64,000 bases of DNA from positions 31,529 through 95,528 of the forward strand of contig JANXNI010000096.1 in the NCBI GenBank assembly GCA_025354165.1, given 5' to 3'. The stretch is from Burkholderiales bacterium. Its GTDB lineage: Bacteria > Pseudomonadota > Gammaproteobacteria > Burkholderiales > Casimicrobiaceae. The position numbers were made by a program, and so were the translations under genes. Of this stretch, positions 18,036 through 26,172 are shown piece by piece; the stretch's first letter is position 1, and the number at the start of each line of letters is the position of its first letter. Below the pieces are notes generated by a model. That model was given only the letters and a program-made list of their open reading frames with translations. It was not told where the DNA came from and did no database searches.

Positions 18036-18770
18036 CTAAGATGACGCCAACGGCGTCTGCATGTCCGCTTCGTAGCGCGCCCTGGTTTCCGCATTGGGCG
18101 GATAAAGTCCGGGCAGCGGCACACCAAGATCAACCTGGCGCATGATCCACGCTTCGAAGCGCTCTTGCTCCGGCGCGTGCGCGATGACGTCGTCGAGGAA
18201 GTCCGATGGAATCAGCACGGCGCCGTCATCGTCAACCACGATCACGTCGCCCGGAAACACGGCCACACCGCCGCAGGCAACCGGCTGCTGCCACGCGACG
18301 AATGTCAGGCCCGCCACCGATGGCGGCGACGCGACGCCGTTGCACCACACCGGCAACCCGGTGCCAAGCACGCCTGCGACGTCGCGTACCACGCCATCGG
18401 TGACGAGCGCGGCGACGCCGCGTTTGGCCATGCGAGCACACAAAATGTCGCCGAAAATCCCGGCATCAGTCACGCCCATCGCGTCGACCACGGCAATGCA
18501 GCCCGAAGGCATGTCCTCAATCGCGGCACGCGTTGAAATCGGCGACCCCCACGACGCGGGCGTTGCCAAATCCTCACGCGCGGGGACGAAACGCAACGTG
18601 AATGCGCGCCCGACCAATCGCGGTTGGCCGGTGCGCAAGGGTTTAGTGCCGCGCAGCCACACGTTGCGCAATCCTTTTTTCAGGAGGATCGTGGTGAGCG
18701 TGGCGGTGGTCACTTGCGAGAGGATCGCAACGACCTGGGGGTCGAGCTGCATGTTGATCGATTGCGTCAT
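18036..18770 (-). CDS. RraA-like / HMG aldolase family protein
   Basis: 244 residues. The active-site segment G-x-x-A-L-V-T-D-G-V-V-R-D-V-A-G holds the conserved Asp and Arg-Asp that bind the divalent metal and pyruvyl group in 4-hydroxy-4-methyl-2-oxoglutarate/oxaloacetate aldolases. The G-D-I-L-C-A-R-M loop is also conserved. Despite the name, most RraA-like proteins of this size are not RNase E regulators. It lies 137 bases downstream of a Bug receptor gene on the same strand, which suggests catabolism of a carboxylic acid taken up with that receptor. The aldolase substrate is not determined. Confidence 0.82.
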   Translation of the reverse strand: MTQSINMQLDPQVVAILSQVTTATLTTILLKKGLRNVWLRGTKPLRTGQPRLVGRAFTLRFVPAREDLATPASWGSPISTRAAIEDMPSGCIAVVDAMGVTDAGIFGDILCARMAKRGVAALVTDGVVRDVAGVLGTGLPVWCNGVASPPSVAGLTFVAWQQPVACGGVAVFPGDVIVVDDDGAVLIPSDFLDDVIAHAPEQERFEAWIMRQVDLGVPLPGLYPPNAETRARYEADMQTPLASS

Positions 18771-18907
18771 GGGCGTCGGAAGATTATTGATTTATGAGCA
18801 GCACGAATCGGTTTGGAGTGTGCATCAGATTGGCACTCGGATTGCGTTAATTCAATCGCCGACATCCGCGAATTTGCCGGTGCCTGACATCAGACACCGG
18901 TGATCGG

Positions 18908-19885
18908 TCAATCCGCTTTTGCGCCGGAATCTTTCACCACTTTGACCCACTTCGCGATTTCGCGATTTTGATAGGCAGCGAGCTCGTCCGGCGTGCTGCC
19001 CACCGGGTCCAGGCCGCTGTCGGTAAGGCGTTTGGTGACCTCGGGGCTTTTGAGAATTTTGCGCACTTCTGCCTGCAATTTGTCGATGATCGGCTTCGGC
19101 GTGTGGGCCGGCGCAAACAGCGCGAACCAGCTCACCGCTTCAAACCCCGGCAAACCGGATTCGGCAATCGTCGGGATGTCCGGCGCAGCGGGCGAACGGG
19201 TGCTGCTGGTCACGCCCAAGGCGCGCAGCTTGCCGTCGCGTACGAGCGCGAGGCTCGACGGCATGTTGTCAAACATCATGGTGACTCGTCCGCCGACCAC
19301 GTCAGGAATCGCGGTCGCGCGCCCTTTATACGGGATGTGGATCATGTCGATTCCGGTCATCGTTTTGAACAGTTCGCCGGAGACGTGAATCGACGTGCCC
19401 GAGCCGCTGGAGGCAAAGGTCATCTTGCCCTCCTTCTTGCCAAGCGCGATGAAATCCTTCAAGTTTTTTGCCGGCACATCGTTGTTGATCACCAGCATGT
19501 TCGGCGTCGTCGCGAGCAGGGTAATCGGCGTGAAATCCTTGACCATGTCGTACGGCATTTTTGAATACAGCGCGCCGTTGATCGAGTGCGTGCCCACGGT
19601 ACCGACGACAAGGGTGTAGCCGTCCGGCGGTGATTTGGCTACGAAGTCAGCGCCTAGATTTCCCCCCGCGCCTGGCTTGTTGTCCACGATCACCGGCTGG
19701 CCCCAGGCCGCTGTCAGCCGCTCGCCGAGAATTCGCGCCAAAATATCCGGCGCTCCTCCTGGAGTGAAGGTCACTACGATTTTCATCGGCTTGTCGGGGA
19801 ATGTGGCAGCGCCGGTTTGGGCGAACGCGTGGCCGCTAAGCGCAATCATCGCCGACACAACGAGCGATCTGAGATGGTGTTTCAT
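18908..19885 (-). CDS. second Bug/TctC family solute-binding protein
   Basis: 325 residues. Signal peptide M-K-H-H-L-R-S-L-V-V-S...G-H-A-F-A-Q, then the family strand F-P-D-K-P-M-K-I-V-V and the ligand loop T-P-G-G-A-P-D-I-L-A-R. Like many Bug receptors it has no TctAB genes beside it and may use transporter subunits encoded elsewhere, possibly the tctBA pair at 6.2-8.2 kb. The ATG at 19885 begins the signal peptide, so the longer reading frame is rejected. Gene order suggests joint function with the RraA-like protein downstream. Confidence 0.9.
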   Translation of the reverse strand: MKHHLRSLVVSAMIALSGHAFAQTGAATFPDKPMKIVVTFTPGGAPDILARILGERLTAAWGQPVIVDNKPGAGGNLGADFVAKSPPDGYTLVVGTVGTHSINGALYSKMPYDMVKDFTPITLLATTPNMLVINNDVPAKNLKDFIALGKKEGKMTFASSGSGTSIHVSGELFKTMTGIDMIHIPYKGRATAIPDVVGGRVTMMFDNMPSSLALVRDGKLRALGVTSSTRSPAAPDIPTIAESGLPGFEAVSWFALFAPAHTPKPIIDKLQAEVRKILKSPEVTKRLTDSGLDPVGSTPDELAAYQNREIAKWVKVVKDSGAKAD

Positions 19886-20419
19886 ACAAGTCCTCCTAAG
19901 GTGACGCGATAGTAGCCACGACGCAGCGCAACATGACCTTCGGCGTGTCACTTCGTCGGCGATTGAATGCGGTTTCGCCGCTCACTGCGAAGTTCCTAAA
20001 CAATCAGCTTTTGGCTGTAGCCCACGTTTCTTATGGGCTAGCTCTAACAATCTGCTAAAGTCGATTTGTGAACTTTTGTGCGTGTAGCCCTTAATAAGTG
20101 GTCGTTTCACGCAAAAGCTGAGCGTTTCAACAGAAGTGCAAGTCGTGTTTTTTGCGCGTTCCAGATTGAGCGCCAAAAGCGGAGACTGAATGACGTCGTC
20201 GGTCGCGGACGAGATGTGCGATGGTGGCGTCTGGGCGCGGGTGGGGGTGGTGGAGGATTGCCGGACGAGTTCGCCATTGAAGCCAATGGCGATGCAGCGA
20301 TCAGGGTCAATGAGATGACCGTTTTGCGACTTTGCGCTGACAATCGGCGAAATCTGTCGCACAATGGCGACTTGATCAGTTTTGTCCTACTTTGGACAGC
20401 CGCAGACTCCTAATTCCCG
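19886..20419. other. intergenic region holding repeat copy C
   Basis: About 530 bases between two divergent genes. It contains the 120-bp element at 20003-20122. The remaining 20123-20400 has open reading frames on both strands but no ribosome site or recognisable protein, so no gene is called there. Confidence 0.45.
20003..20122. repeat. 120-bp palindromic element, copy C
   Basis: ATCAGCTTTT at 20003-20012 and AAAAGCTGAG at 20113-20122. ATGGGCTA lies at offsets 31-38 and pairs with TAGCCC at offsets 83-88; TCGA is exactly at the centre. Reading both arms against each other, about 40 of 60 opposed positions can pair (including G-T), so it can form one continuous imperfect hairpin. Confidence 0.92.
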
Positions 20420-21004
20420 ATGCCGAAGTTTTTGTCTTCAATCATTGATGCTCTGCGCAGCCTGCCGCTGTGGGCGGGCGGATTGTTGGTGTTTTTTCTC
20501 GGACTGATCATCTGGCTTTTGCGCCTGCGCACGCGGGATTTGCGCCGTGCGCGCGCGGTGTCGCCGAACTTGATGATCGCGCCGCTGACGTCGTTGTCGC
20601 GACAACAGTTTGACATGCTGCTGACACAGGCGTTTCGTCAGCGCGGCTACGTGATCGGCGAGATCGCCACGGGCCAACGGTCGGCTCAGGGCACGGCCGA
20701 TTTGGTATTGCGCAAGTCGGGCGAATATTTTCTGGTTCACAGCAAGGCCTGGCGCGTGGCTTTGGTTGAGGTCACTGCGGTTCGCGAACTTGATCATGCC
20801 ATGCGCGCTCAGCGGGCGGCGGGCGGGTTCGTCGTCACCAGCGGCAGCTTCACGCGCGAGGCGATGGGTTTCGCCAGTGGTCGCAAGATTCAGCTAATTG
20901 ACGGTCGAACATTGCGCGAAATGCTCAACGATACGGCGGGGATGCCGACCGGCGTGCCAAGCGTGGTTTCGCTGGGCCCGACCACGATGAGTAAACAGGC
21001 TTAG
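20420..21004 (+). CDS. membrane-anchored Mrr-like restriction endonuclease-fold protein
   Basis: 194 residues. One membrane helix at about 12-33 (L-W-A-G-G-L-L-V-F-F-L-G-L-I-I-W-L-L), then a soluble domain beginning F-D-M-L-L-T-Q-A-F-R-Q-R-G-Y. The nuclease-fold core has G-T-A-D-L-V-L with the conserved Asp and H-S-K-A-W where family members usually have Q-C-K-x-W. The catalytic Lys is therefore kept but the preceding pair is changed. Such small TM-Mrr proteins occur widely and are not shown to be restriction enzymes. No methyltransferase is nearby. Confidence 0.78.
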   Translation: MPKFLSSIIDALRSLPLWAGGLLVFFLGLIIWLLRLRTRDLRRARAVSPNLMIAPLTSLSRQQFDMLLTQAFRQRGYVIGEIATGQRSAQGTADLVLRKSGEYFLVHSKAWRVALVEVTAVRELDHAMRAQRAAGGFVVTSGSFTREAMGFASGRKIQLIDGRTLREMLNDTAGMPTGVPSVVSLGPTTMSKQA

Positions 21005-21033
21005 AAATCCCCGTGCGCGGCAATTCGCGCTGG

Positions 21034-21153
21034 TACAGCATTTTCTTGTAATGACGCCTGCACCGAGGCTAGATGTGTAAAAGCCACTAAGTCGACACAT
21101 CGTATTTATGGCCTTTCGCCCTTTATAAGCGGTGATTTCGTTGAAAAGCTGAT
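21034..21153. repeat. 120-bp palindromic element, copy D
   Basis: The left end TACAGCATTTT is slightly diverged; the right end AAAAGCTGAT at 21144-21153 is perfect. AGGC lies at offset 33, GTCGA at offset 58 and GCCC at offset 85, as in the other copies. It is between two rightward genes. Confidence 0.88.
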
Positions 21154-21319
21154 GGGCTGGCAAAACTCAAACTATTCATATTTTTCGCGAGAATGCCCGC
21201 AGCGCAATTCGCGCCGGAAAGTATTTTCCGAAGGTTTAACCCCTTTCTCCCGGCTGCTTCGTTTCAATCATCACCCGCCTCATTTCGAGGCAACGGATTG
21301 AAGCTTGAAGGAGCCCACC

Positions 21320-22234
21320 ATGTTGTTGCAAAAGTCGCTTTTCACCGCTGTGGTGGCCGCCACGGCCTTCGCCGCTACCGCGTCGATGGACGCCTCCGCC
21401 ATTGGCCGTCTCGCCGACGTCACGGTCACCGACCGCAGCAGCGGGCAGACGCTGCCGGTTTACTTCGCCAAGGGCGAATACTGGGTCGCCGGAACGCCGG
21501 GCGCGAAGTATTCAGTGTCGGTGGCAAACGCCTCGGGCGCTCGCATTCTGGCGGTAATGTCGGTCGATGGCGTCAATGTGTTGAACGGTGAAACCGCTGG
21601 CATCGAGCAATCGGGCTATGTGTTCAACGCGTATCAGCGCTACGACGTAAACGGCTGGCGCAAAAGCAATTCCGAAGTGGCCGCGTTTGAATTTGTCGCT
21701 TCGCCGGCGTCGTACGCCGAGCGTACCGGTCGTCCGGCGAACGTCGGGGTGATCGGCGTGGCGTTGTTCAAAGAGCGCGTGTATCAGCCGCCGGTCAGCG
21801 TGACGCCGCCCTATCGGCCTTACTACGACAACCGCAAATCCGCCCCCTACGGAGCTAATGACGGGGCAGCAGATTCGGCAGCGGCGACGGGTTCGGCGCA
21901 GAGTCGACCAGCACCGGCGGCACCAGCGTCAGCAGCAGCTGCTCAATCGCAAGCCGGTGAATATGGCGGATTGGCGAAGCGCGCTGAAGCAGCCCCGGAA
22001 ATGCGCGAAAAGCTCGGCACAGGCCACGGTGAACGCGAATATTCGCAAGTGTCGAATACAGCGTTTAATCGCGCGCAGTCGAGCCCCAACGAAACGATCA
22101 GCATTCGCTATGACAGCCGCGAAAACCTCGTATCGATGGGGATCATTCAGCCGTACGACTCATGGGGAGTGAAACCCCGCCCGTTCCCGAATAGCCTCGG
22201 GTTTGTGCCGGATCCACCACGCTACTGGCGCTAG
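21320..22234 (+). CDS. secreted protein of unknown function upstream of an ECF sigma factor
   Basis: 304 residues. Signal peptide at 1-28 (L-F-T-A-V-V-A-A-T-A-F-A-A). The central 120 residues look like a compact beta domain (D-V-T-V-T-D-R-S-S-G-Q-T-L-P-V-Y then G-K-Y-W-V-like strands), followed by a Pro/Ala/Ser-rich spacer at about 175-225 and a conserved-looking tail with S-I-R-Y-D-S-R-E-N-L. The ATG at 21320 has AAGGAG seven bases before it; an upstream TTG in frame is not needed. It precedes the sigma factor and its probable partner on the same strand, so it may be a target or sensor of that system. I do not recognise the family. Confidence 0.78.
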   Translation: MLLQKSLFTAVVAATAFAATASMDASAIGRLADVTVTDRSSGQTLPVYFAKGEYWVAGTPGAKYSVSVANASGARILAVMSVDGVNVLNGETAGIEQSGYVFNAYQRYDVNGWRKSNSEVAAFEFVASPASYAERTGRPANVGVIGVALFKERVYQPPVSVTPPYRPYYDNRKSAPYGANDGAADSAAATGSAQSRPAPAAPASAAAAQSQAGEYGGLAKRAEAAPEMREKLGTGHGEREYSQVSNTAFNRAQSSPNETISIRYDSRENLVSMGIIQPYDSWGVKPRPFPNSLGFVPDPPRYWR

Positions 22235-22278
22235 GTTGGTTTGATCGTGTTCCTTCGATCCCTTGGCAAGAAGGAGCC

Positions 22279-22328
22279 CGTAGGGCGGGCACTGTCCACC
22301 TTGTGAAGTAGCGGCGGGCAGTGCCCGC
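22279..22328. repeat. REP-like GTAGGG-family palindrome
   Basis: CGTAGGGCGGGCACTG opens the element and CAGTGCCCGC at 22319-22328 is the inverse of GCGGGCACTG at 22285-22294. A nested perfect palindrome GCGGGCA-G-TGCCCGC gives an alternative fold. It sits directly upstream of the sigma-factor gene. Confidence 0.7.
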
Positions 22329-22364
22329 TCTGCGCATTGGGGGCCATGCGGCGATAATCGTTGC

Positions 22365-22964
22365 ATGCCTGCCGCACAAACTTCAACCGAGGAAACCACC
22401 GACGAAGCGTTGATGCAAGCATTCGCGCGAGGCAATATGAACGCGTTCGAACAGCTCTATGACCGGCATGAAACGGGTGTCTGGCGCTTCGTGTTCCGCT
22501 GTGTGCAGAACAACGCGGTGACCGATGATCTGGTGCAGGAACTGTGGTTCTCGGTGACGCGCTCGGCCGCTGGCTACGAGCCCACGGCCAAATTCAAAAC
22601 ATGGCTCTTCACGATGGCGCGCAACCGCGTCATTGACCATGTACGCACCGCCAAAAATCACGCCAGCATTGACGCAGAAAACGAGGAAGGCGAATCGATG
22701 TTCTCTGATCTTGCCGCTGAATCACGTCTGGGCCCGATGCGCCAGGTGAGCTCGCGCGAGCAGGCCAAAGCGTTGCTCGATGCCATTGAGCAATTGCCCG
22801 AGGATCAGCGCGAGGCGTTTTTGTTGCAGGCTGAAGGCGACATGAGCGTCGAGGAAATTGCGGTTGCCATCGGCGTCACATTCGAGACCGCGAAGAGCCG
22901 CTTGCGTTATGCCAGAAACAAACTGAAAACACTGCTCGCAGATTTCGCGGAGGTGTCAGCATGA
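22365..22964 (+). CDS. ECF-type RNA polymerase sigma factor
   Basis: 199 residues. Region 2 at about 25-90 includes the core-binding segment D-D-L-V-Q-E-L-W-F and the -10 recognition segment F-K-T-W-L-F-T-M-A-R-N-R-V-I-D-H. Region 4 at about 140-190 includes L-P-E-D-Q-R-E-A-F-L-L-Q and helix-turn-helix M-S-V-E-E-I-A-V-A-I-G-V-T-F-E-T-A-K-S-R. No region 1 or 3. Its stop overlaps the next gene (ATGA), which encodes a membrane protein with the layout of an anti-sigma factor. Confidence 0.93.
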   Translation: MPAAQTSTEETTDEALMQAFARGNMNAFEQLYDRHETGVWRFVFRCVQNNAVTDDLVQELWFSVTRSAAGYEPTAKFKTWLFTMARNRVIDHVRTAKNHASIDAENEEGESMFSDLAAESRLGPMRQVSSREQAKALLDAIEQLPEDQREAFLLQAEGDMSVEEIAVAIGVTFETAKSRLRYARNKLKTLLADFAEVSA

Positions 22965-24121
22965 GTTCGTCACACACTGACGAGCGGATTGACCCGCTGA
23001 TCGATGCTTATCGGCAAGCCAGCGAGCTTGAGGCGCAAAACTCGGGCGCACGGCCAAGTGCGGCGTTGCGTGCCGCCGTTCTCGCCCATGCGCGCGTGGT
23101 CGCGCAATCGGTCGCCACGGACGAACCGAAACTTGCCGTGAGCGACGCAGTTCGCGCCACGCCTGCAGCCAATGAGTCGAGGCCGATCTGGCGCATTGCG
23201 GCCGGTGTCGTGCTAGGCGTGGTCGGACTCTGGGTTTACCAACTCACGCGCCCCGGCAGCATCGACGAGGCCAATGTCGCGGTGCTGTCCGCACCCCAGA
23301 ACGCGAAAGCGACCGCAGCTGAATCGGCGGTTGCCGCTGCTGCGCCAGTTGCGTCGGTTGCAGCGGGAGCCTCTGGTGCGGTCGGACCCGCCCGCTCTGC
23401 GGCCGTTGCTGCGCCCGCGCAACAGAAAACCGCTGTCGCCGCCGCTACGTCGTCGAAAGCTGCAACCGGCCCGCGAGATACATCCGCCCGCGAGCGCCTG
23501 AGTGCGACGAGCACCAGCGCGGGCGTTATGGGCCCACGCGATGGCGTTGTCGACGCCGCCCGCAGCGACCCTAGCGTCGCGCTGGCAAAGGCGGATGCAC
23601 CTGCGACGCGAGCAGAGCAAGCATCACAGGCAGCAGGGCCAACTGCGGTGGCGGTCACGGTGGCGCCTGTTGCCGCCGCAACGACTTCGGCTATCCCGGA
23701 GGCTGGCGCTTCGGAGCCGCTCGGTGAAACGATCGTTGCATCCGCCGAGATGCGTAAGGCCACACGCCCTAGCGCAGTGGCGCGCGCGCCCGCAGTCGTA
23801 GCAGCGCCGCCCAATGCGTTTCCGGCAACCGGGTCAGGCGCGATGGCCGCTGCCGCACCGCCACCCGCGGCACCAGCAGCGAGCCCGCAGGCGGCAGCCG
23901 CTGGTGGTAACGCGGCGATGCGTCAAGGCATCGCAAGTACGGCCGAAGCAGCTATGTTTAGCGCCATTCGCATCGGAAACGTAAACGCCTTCCGCGCGGC
24001 ATTCGCGCGCGGCGCAAACGTCAACGCCCGCGACGAAGCCGGTCGCAGCGCGCTACAAATTGCACGTGAACGCAACGATGCAGATATGGTGAAAGCGCTG
24101 GAATCGGCGGGAGCAAAGTAA
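22961..24121 (+). CDS. putative anti-sigma membrane protein with C-terminal ankyrin repeats
   Basis: 386 residues. N-terminal cytoplasmic part (1-75), one membrane helix at 76-95 (I-W-R-I-A-A-G-V-V-L-G-V-V-G-L-W-V-Y), then about 225 residues of Ala/Thr/Pro-rich low-complexity linker. Residues 328-386 form ankyrin-type repeats (A-M-F-S-A-I-R-I-G-N-V-N-A-F then G-A-N-V-N-A-R-D-E-A-G-R-S-A-L). By gene coupling with the ECF sigma factor and topology, it is probably the cognate anti-sigma factor, with the ankyrin unit in the periplasm as a protein-sensing head. No zinc-binding H-x3-C-x2-C motif is seen, so the class is atypical. Function is inferred from context. Confidence 0.8.
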   Translation: MSSSHTDERIDPLIDAYRQASELEAQNSGARPSAALRAAVLAHARVVAQSVATDEPKLAVSDAVRATPAANESRPIWRIAAGVVLGVVGLWVYQLTRPGSIDEANVAVLSAPQNAKATAAESAVAAAAPVASVAAGASGAVGPARSAAVAAPAQQKTAVAAATSSKAATGPRDTSARERLSATSTSAGVMGPRDGVVDAARSDPSVALAKADAPATRAEQASQAAGPTAVAVTVAPVAAATTSAIPEAGASEPLGETIVASAEMRKATRPSAVARAPAVVAAPPNAFPATGSGAMAAAAPPPAAPAASPQAAAAGGNAAMRQGIASTAEAAMFSAIRIGNVNAFRAAFARGANVNARDEAGRSALQIARERNDADMVKALESAGAK

Positions 24122-24123
24122 CC

Positions 24124-24141
24124 GTAGGGTGGGAACTGCCC
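24124..24141. repeat. half copy of the GTAGGG-family repeat
   Basis: GTAGGGTGGGAACTGCCC directly after the ankyrin-protein stop matches one arm of the elements at 2794 and 22279. The second arm is missing. Confidence 0.5.
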
Positions 24142-24176
24142 GTCTGGCGACCTAACCAAGCAGGCTGCCAGCAACG

Positions 24177-25409
24177 TCAAAGCGTCACAAACATAGCCAC
24201 CACAGCGACCGCCATCACCGCAGTCGCCAACCACCCGAGCCAGCGCAACCGTTTGCCGATGCGAAACTGGCCCATCACGCGCTCGCTGGTGCCGAGCAGC
24301 ATCATCACAATCATGATCGGCAACGCGATCACGCCGTTGATCACCGCGCTCCAGAACAACGCTTTAATCGGGTCAATCGGCATGAAATTGAGCACGACAC
24401 CGCCGACGGTCGCAAGCGCGATGATGCCGTAAAACTCTTTCGCTTCTAGTAGTTTTTTATCGAGCCCCGAGCCCCAGTCGAAGCATTCAACCACCGCGTA
24501 GGCCGCCGATCCTGCGAGAACAGGCACAGCCAGCATACCGGTGCCAATGATGCCCAGGCTGAACAGCAAAAACGCGAAATTCCCGGCGAGCGGTCGCAGC
24601 GCTTCTGCGGCTTGCGCCGACGTTTGAATATCGGTGATACCTGCTTTGTGTAGCGTCGCTGCCGCGCTCAGAATAATGAAGAACGCGACGAGATTCGAAA
24701 ACCCCATTCCGATGTACGTATCAATGCGAATTCGCTTGAGATGCGTGCGTGCGACCTCCGGTGCAATCTTCTCACCCGCATCGTGCACGCTGCGCAAATC
24801 TTCCATCTCCTGCGCGGCTTGCCAGAAGAAAAGATACGGGCTGATGGTGGTGCCAAATACGGCCACAATCATCATGATGCTGTCGCGATTCAGATCGAGT
24901 TTAGGCCACACGATGCGCGTCGCGACTTCCGTCCACGGCACCTCAATCGTAAACGCCACGGCGACGTAGGAAAGCAACGCCAACGTCAGCCACTTTAGAT
25001 AGCGGACGTAGTTCTGGTACGGAATGAAGACCTGCAGCACCAGGCACAACAGGCCAAAGGTGACGGAGTAAACGTGCGCTGAACCACCCAGAAGTAAAAA
25101 CAACGCCTCGCCCATCGCAGCGATATCGGCCGCGATGTTGATCGTATTGGCCAGCACCAGCAGACCTACGATGGAGTACAGCACTGCCTTCGGGTATTCC
25201 ACCTTGATGTTGGCCGCGAGCCCTCTTCCCGTCAGGCAACCCAACCGCGCGCTGACCATCTGAATGCCCGACATCAGCGGGTACGTGAAGATCATCGTCC
25301 ACAACATGCCAAAGCCAAATTGGGCGCCCGCCTGCGAGTAAGTGGCGATACCACTGGGATCATCATCCGCAGCGCCAGTGATCAGGCCCGCGCCAAGTTT
25401 TTCGAGCAT
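24177..25409 (-). CDS. Nramp-family (NRMT-like) divalent metal transporter
   Basis: 410 residues with about 11 membrane helices. Helix 1 contains D-D-D-P-S-G at 15-20 where classical Nramp proteins have D-P-G-N. Helix 6, which normally carries M-P-H with the metal-binding Met, reads G-T-T-I-S-P-Y-L-F-F-W-Q-A at 186-198. The Asp of helix 1 is kept but the Met is absent. Loss of the soft Met ligand is known from Nramp-related Mg and Al transporters, so the protein may prefer hard ions such as Mg. The substrate is inference. Single leftward gene with the ATG at 25409. Confidence 0.87.
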   Translation of the reverse strand: MLEKLGAGLITGAADDDPSGIATYSQAGAQFGFGMLWTMIFTYPLMSGIQMVSARLGCLTGRGLAANIKVEYPKAVLYSIVGLLVLANTINIAADIAAMGEALFLLLGGSAHVYSVTFGLLCLVLQVFIPYQNYVRYLKWLTLALLSYVAVAFTIEVPWTEVATRIVWPKLDLNRDSIMMIVAVFGTTISPYLFFWQAAQEMEDLRSVHDAGEKIAPEVARTHLKRIRIDTYIGMGFSNLVAFFIILSAAATLHKAGITDIQTSAQAAEALRPLAGNFAFLLFSLGIIGTGMLAVPVLAGSAAYAVVECFDWGSGLDKKLLEAKEFYGIIALATVGGVVLNFMPIDPIKALFWSAVINGVIALPIMIVMMLLGTSERVMGQFRIGKRLRWLGWLATAVMAVAVVAMFVTL

Positions 25410-25503
25410 CGGTGTTTCGCCTTAAAGTTAGCGACAATTGTTGAGCAATTGTGGCCCATAGCGACTGACCGTACTCTGACTTATAGCTACCTTGGACGGC
25501 TTG

Positions 25504-26157
25504 CTAAAGCACAGCGCCCAGCACGTTGATGAAAAACGCCACGATCATCAGGTTGAAGGTAAACGAGATTAGCCCATGCAGCAGTGCCAGGCGGCGCATA
25601 GCGCGGGTGTTGATGGTGACGTCGGAGACTTGCGAGGTCATGCCGAGCACGTAGCTGAAGTACATGAAATCTAGGTAGTCCGGCGGATGGACGCCGGGGA
25701 AATTGAAGACCGGTTCATCGCCCTTTTTTGCGTACTTGCGGTAGTAGCAATGCGCATAGTGAAACCCGAATCGCGCATGCATCAGAAGCCACGATAGGGC
25801 AATGGTGGTAACCGCGAGCAGGATGTGCACGAGCCGCGCAGAAAATGGTTGTTCTTTTGACGTCGACAGCAGAAAGGCGATCGCAACCAGACTGATCGCC
25901 GCGCTCACAATGACGGTCACCAGCATCAGCGAACTGCTCTGATCCTGTTCGGCGACGCTGGTTTGTGTTTCACGATGATTCGCACGATAAACGCAGAACC
26001 ACGCCAGCCCCAAATTGGTCGCGGCCAGAACACACCAGCCCATCAACGCAGACTCGATGAGCGGTCGCCAGATTGACAACACGGCAAAAAGCGGCAGTCC
26101 AACGCATGCGGACAGCGCGAGCCGCTTCGCGGCGTTGCTACGCTTGACCCAGGACAT
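25504..26157 (-). CDS. DUF1345 membrane protein
   Basis: 217 residues, about five or six membrane helices. The C-terminal segment Y-L-D-F-M-Y-F-S-Y-V-L-G-M-T followed by Q-V-S-D-V and M-R-R-L-A-L-L-H-G is the hallmark of the DUF1345 family, whose function is unknown. The ATG at 26157 is chosen over a TTG nine bases upstream. It begins 15 bases after the stop of 3-hydroxybutyrate dehydrogenase on the same strand, so the two may be cotranscribed. Confidence 0.85.
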   Translation of the reverse strand: MSWVKRSNAAKRLALSACVGLPLFAVLSIWRPLIESALMGWCVLAATNLGLAWFCVYRANHRETQTSVAEQDQSSSLMLVTVIVSAAISLVAIAFLLSTSKEQPFSARLVHILLAVTTIALSWLLMHARFGFHYAHCYYRKYAKKGDEPVFNFPGVHPPDYLDFMYFSYVLGMTSQVSDVTINTRAMRRLALLHGLISFTFNLMIVAFFINVLGAVL

Positions 26158-26172
26158 TGCTGTCAAGGGGTG

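Noticed and set aside
19982..20362. Leftward ORF crossing repeat copy C
   Set aside because: It includes most of the 120-bp element, and no ribosome site or family supports it.
21305..21319. Longer start (TTG) for the secreted protein gene
   Set aside because: The ATG at 21320 has a strong AAGGAG site and starts a signal peptide.
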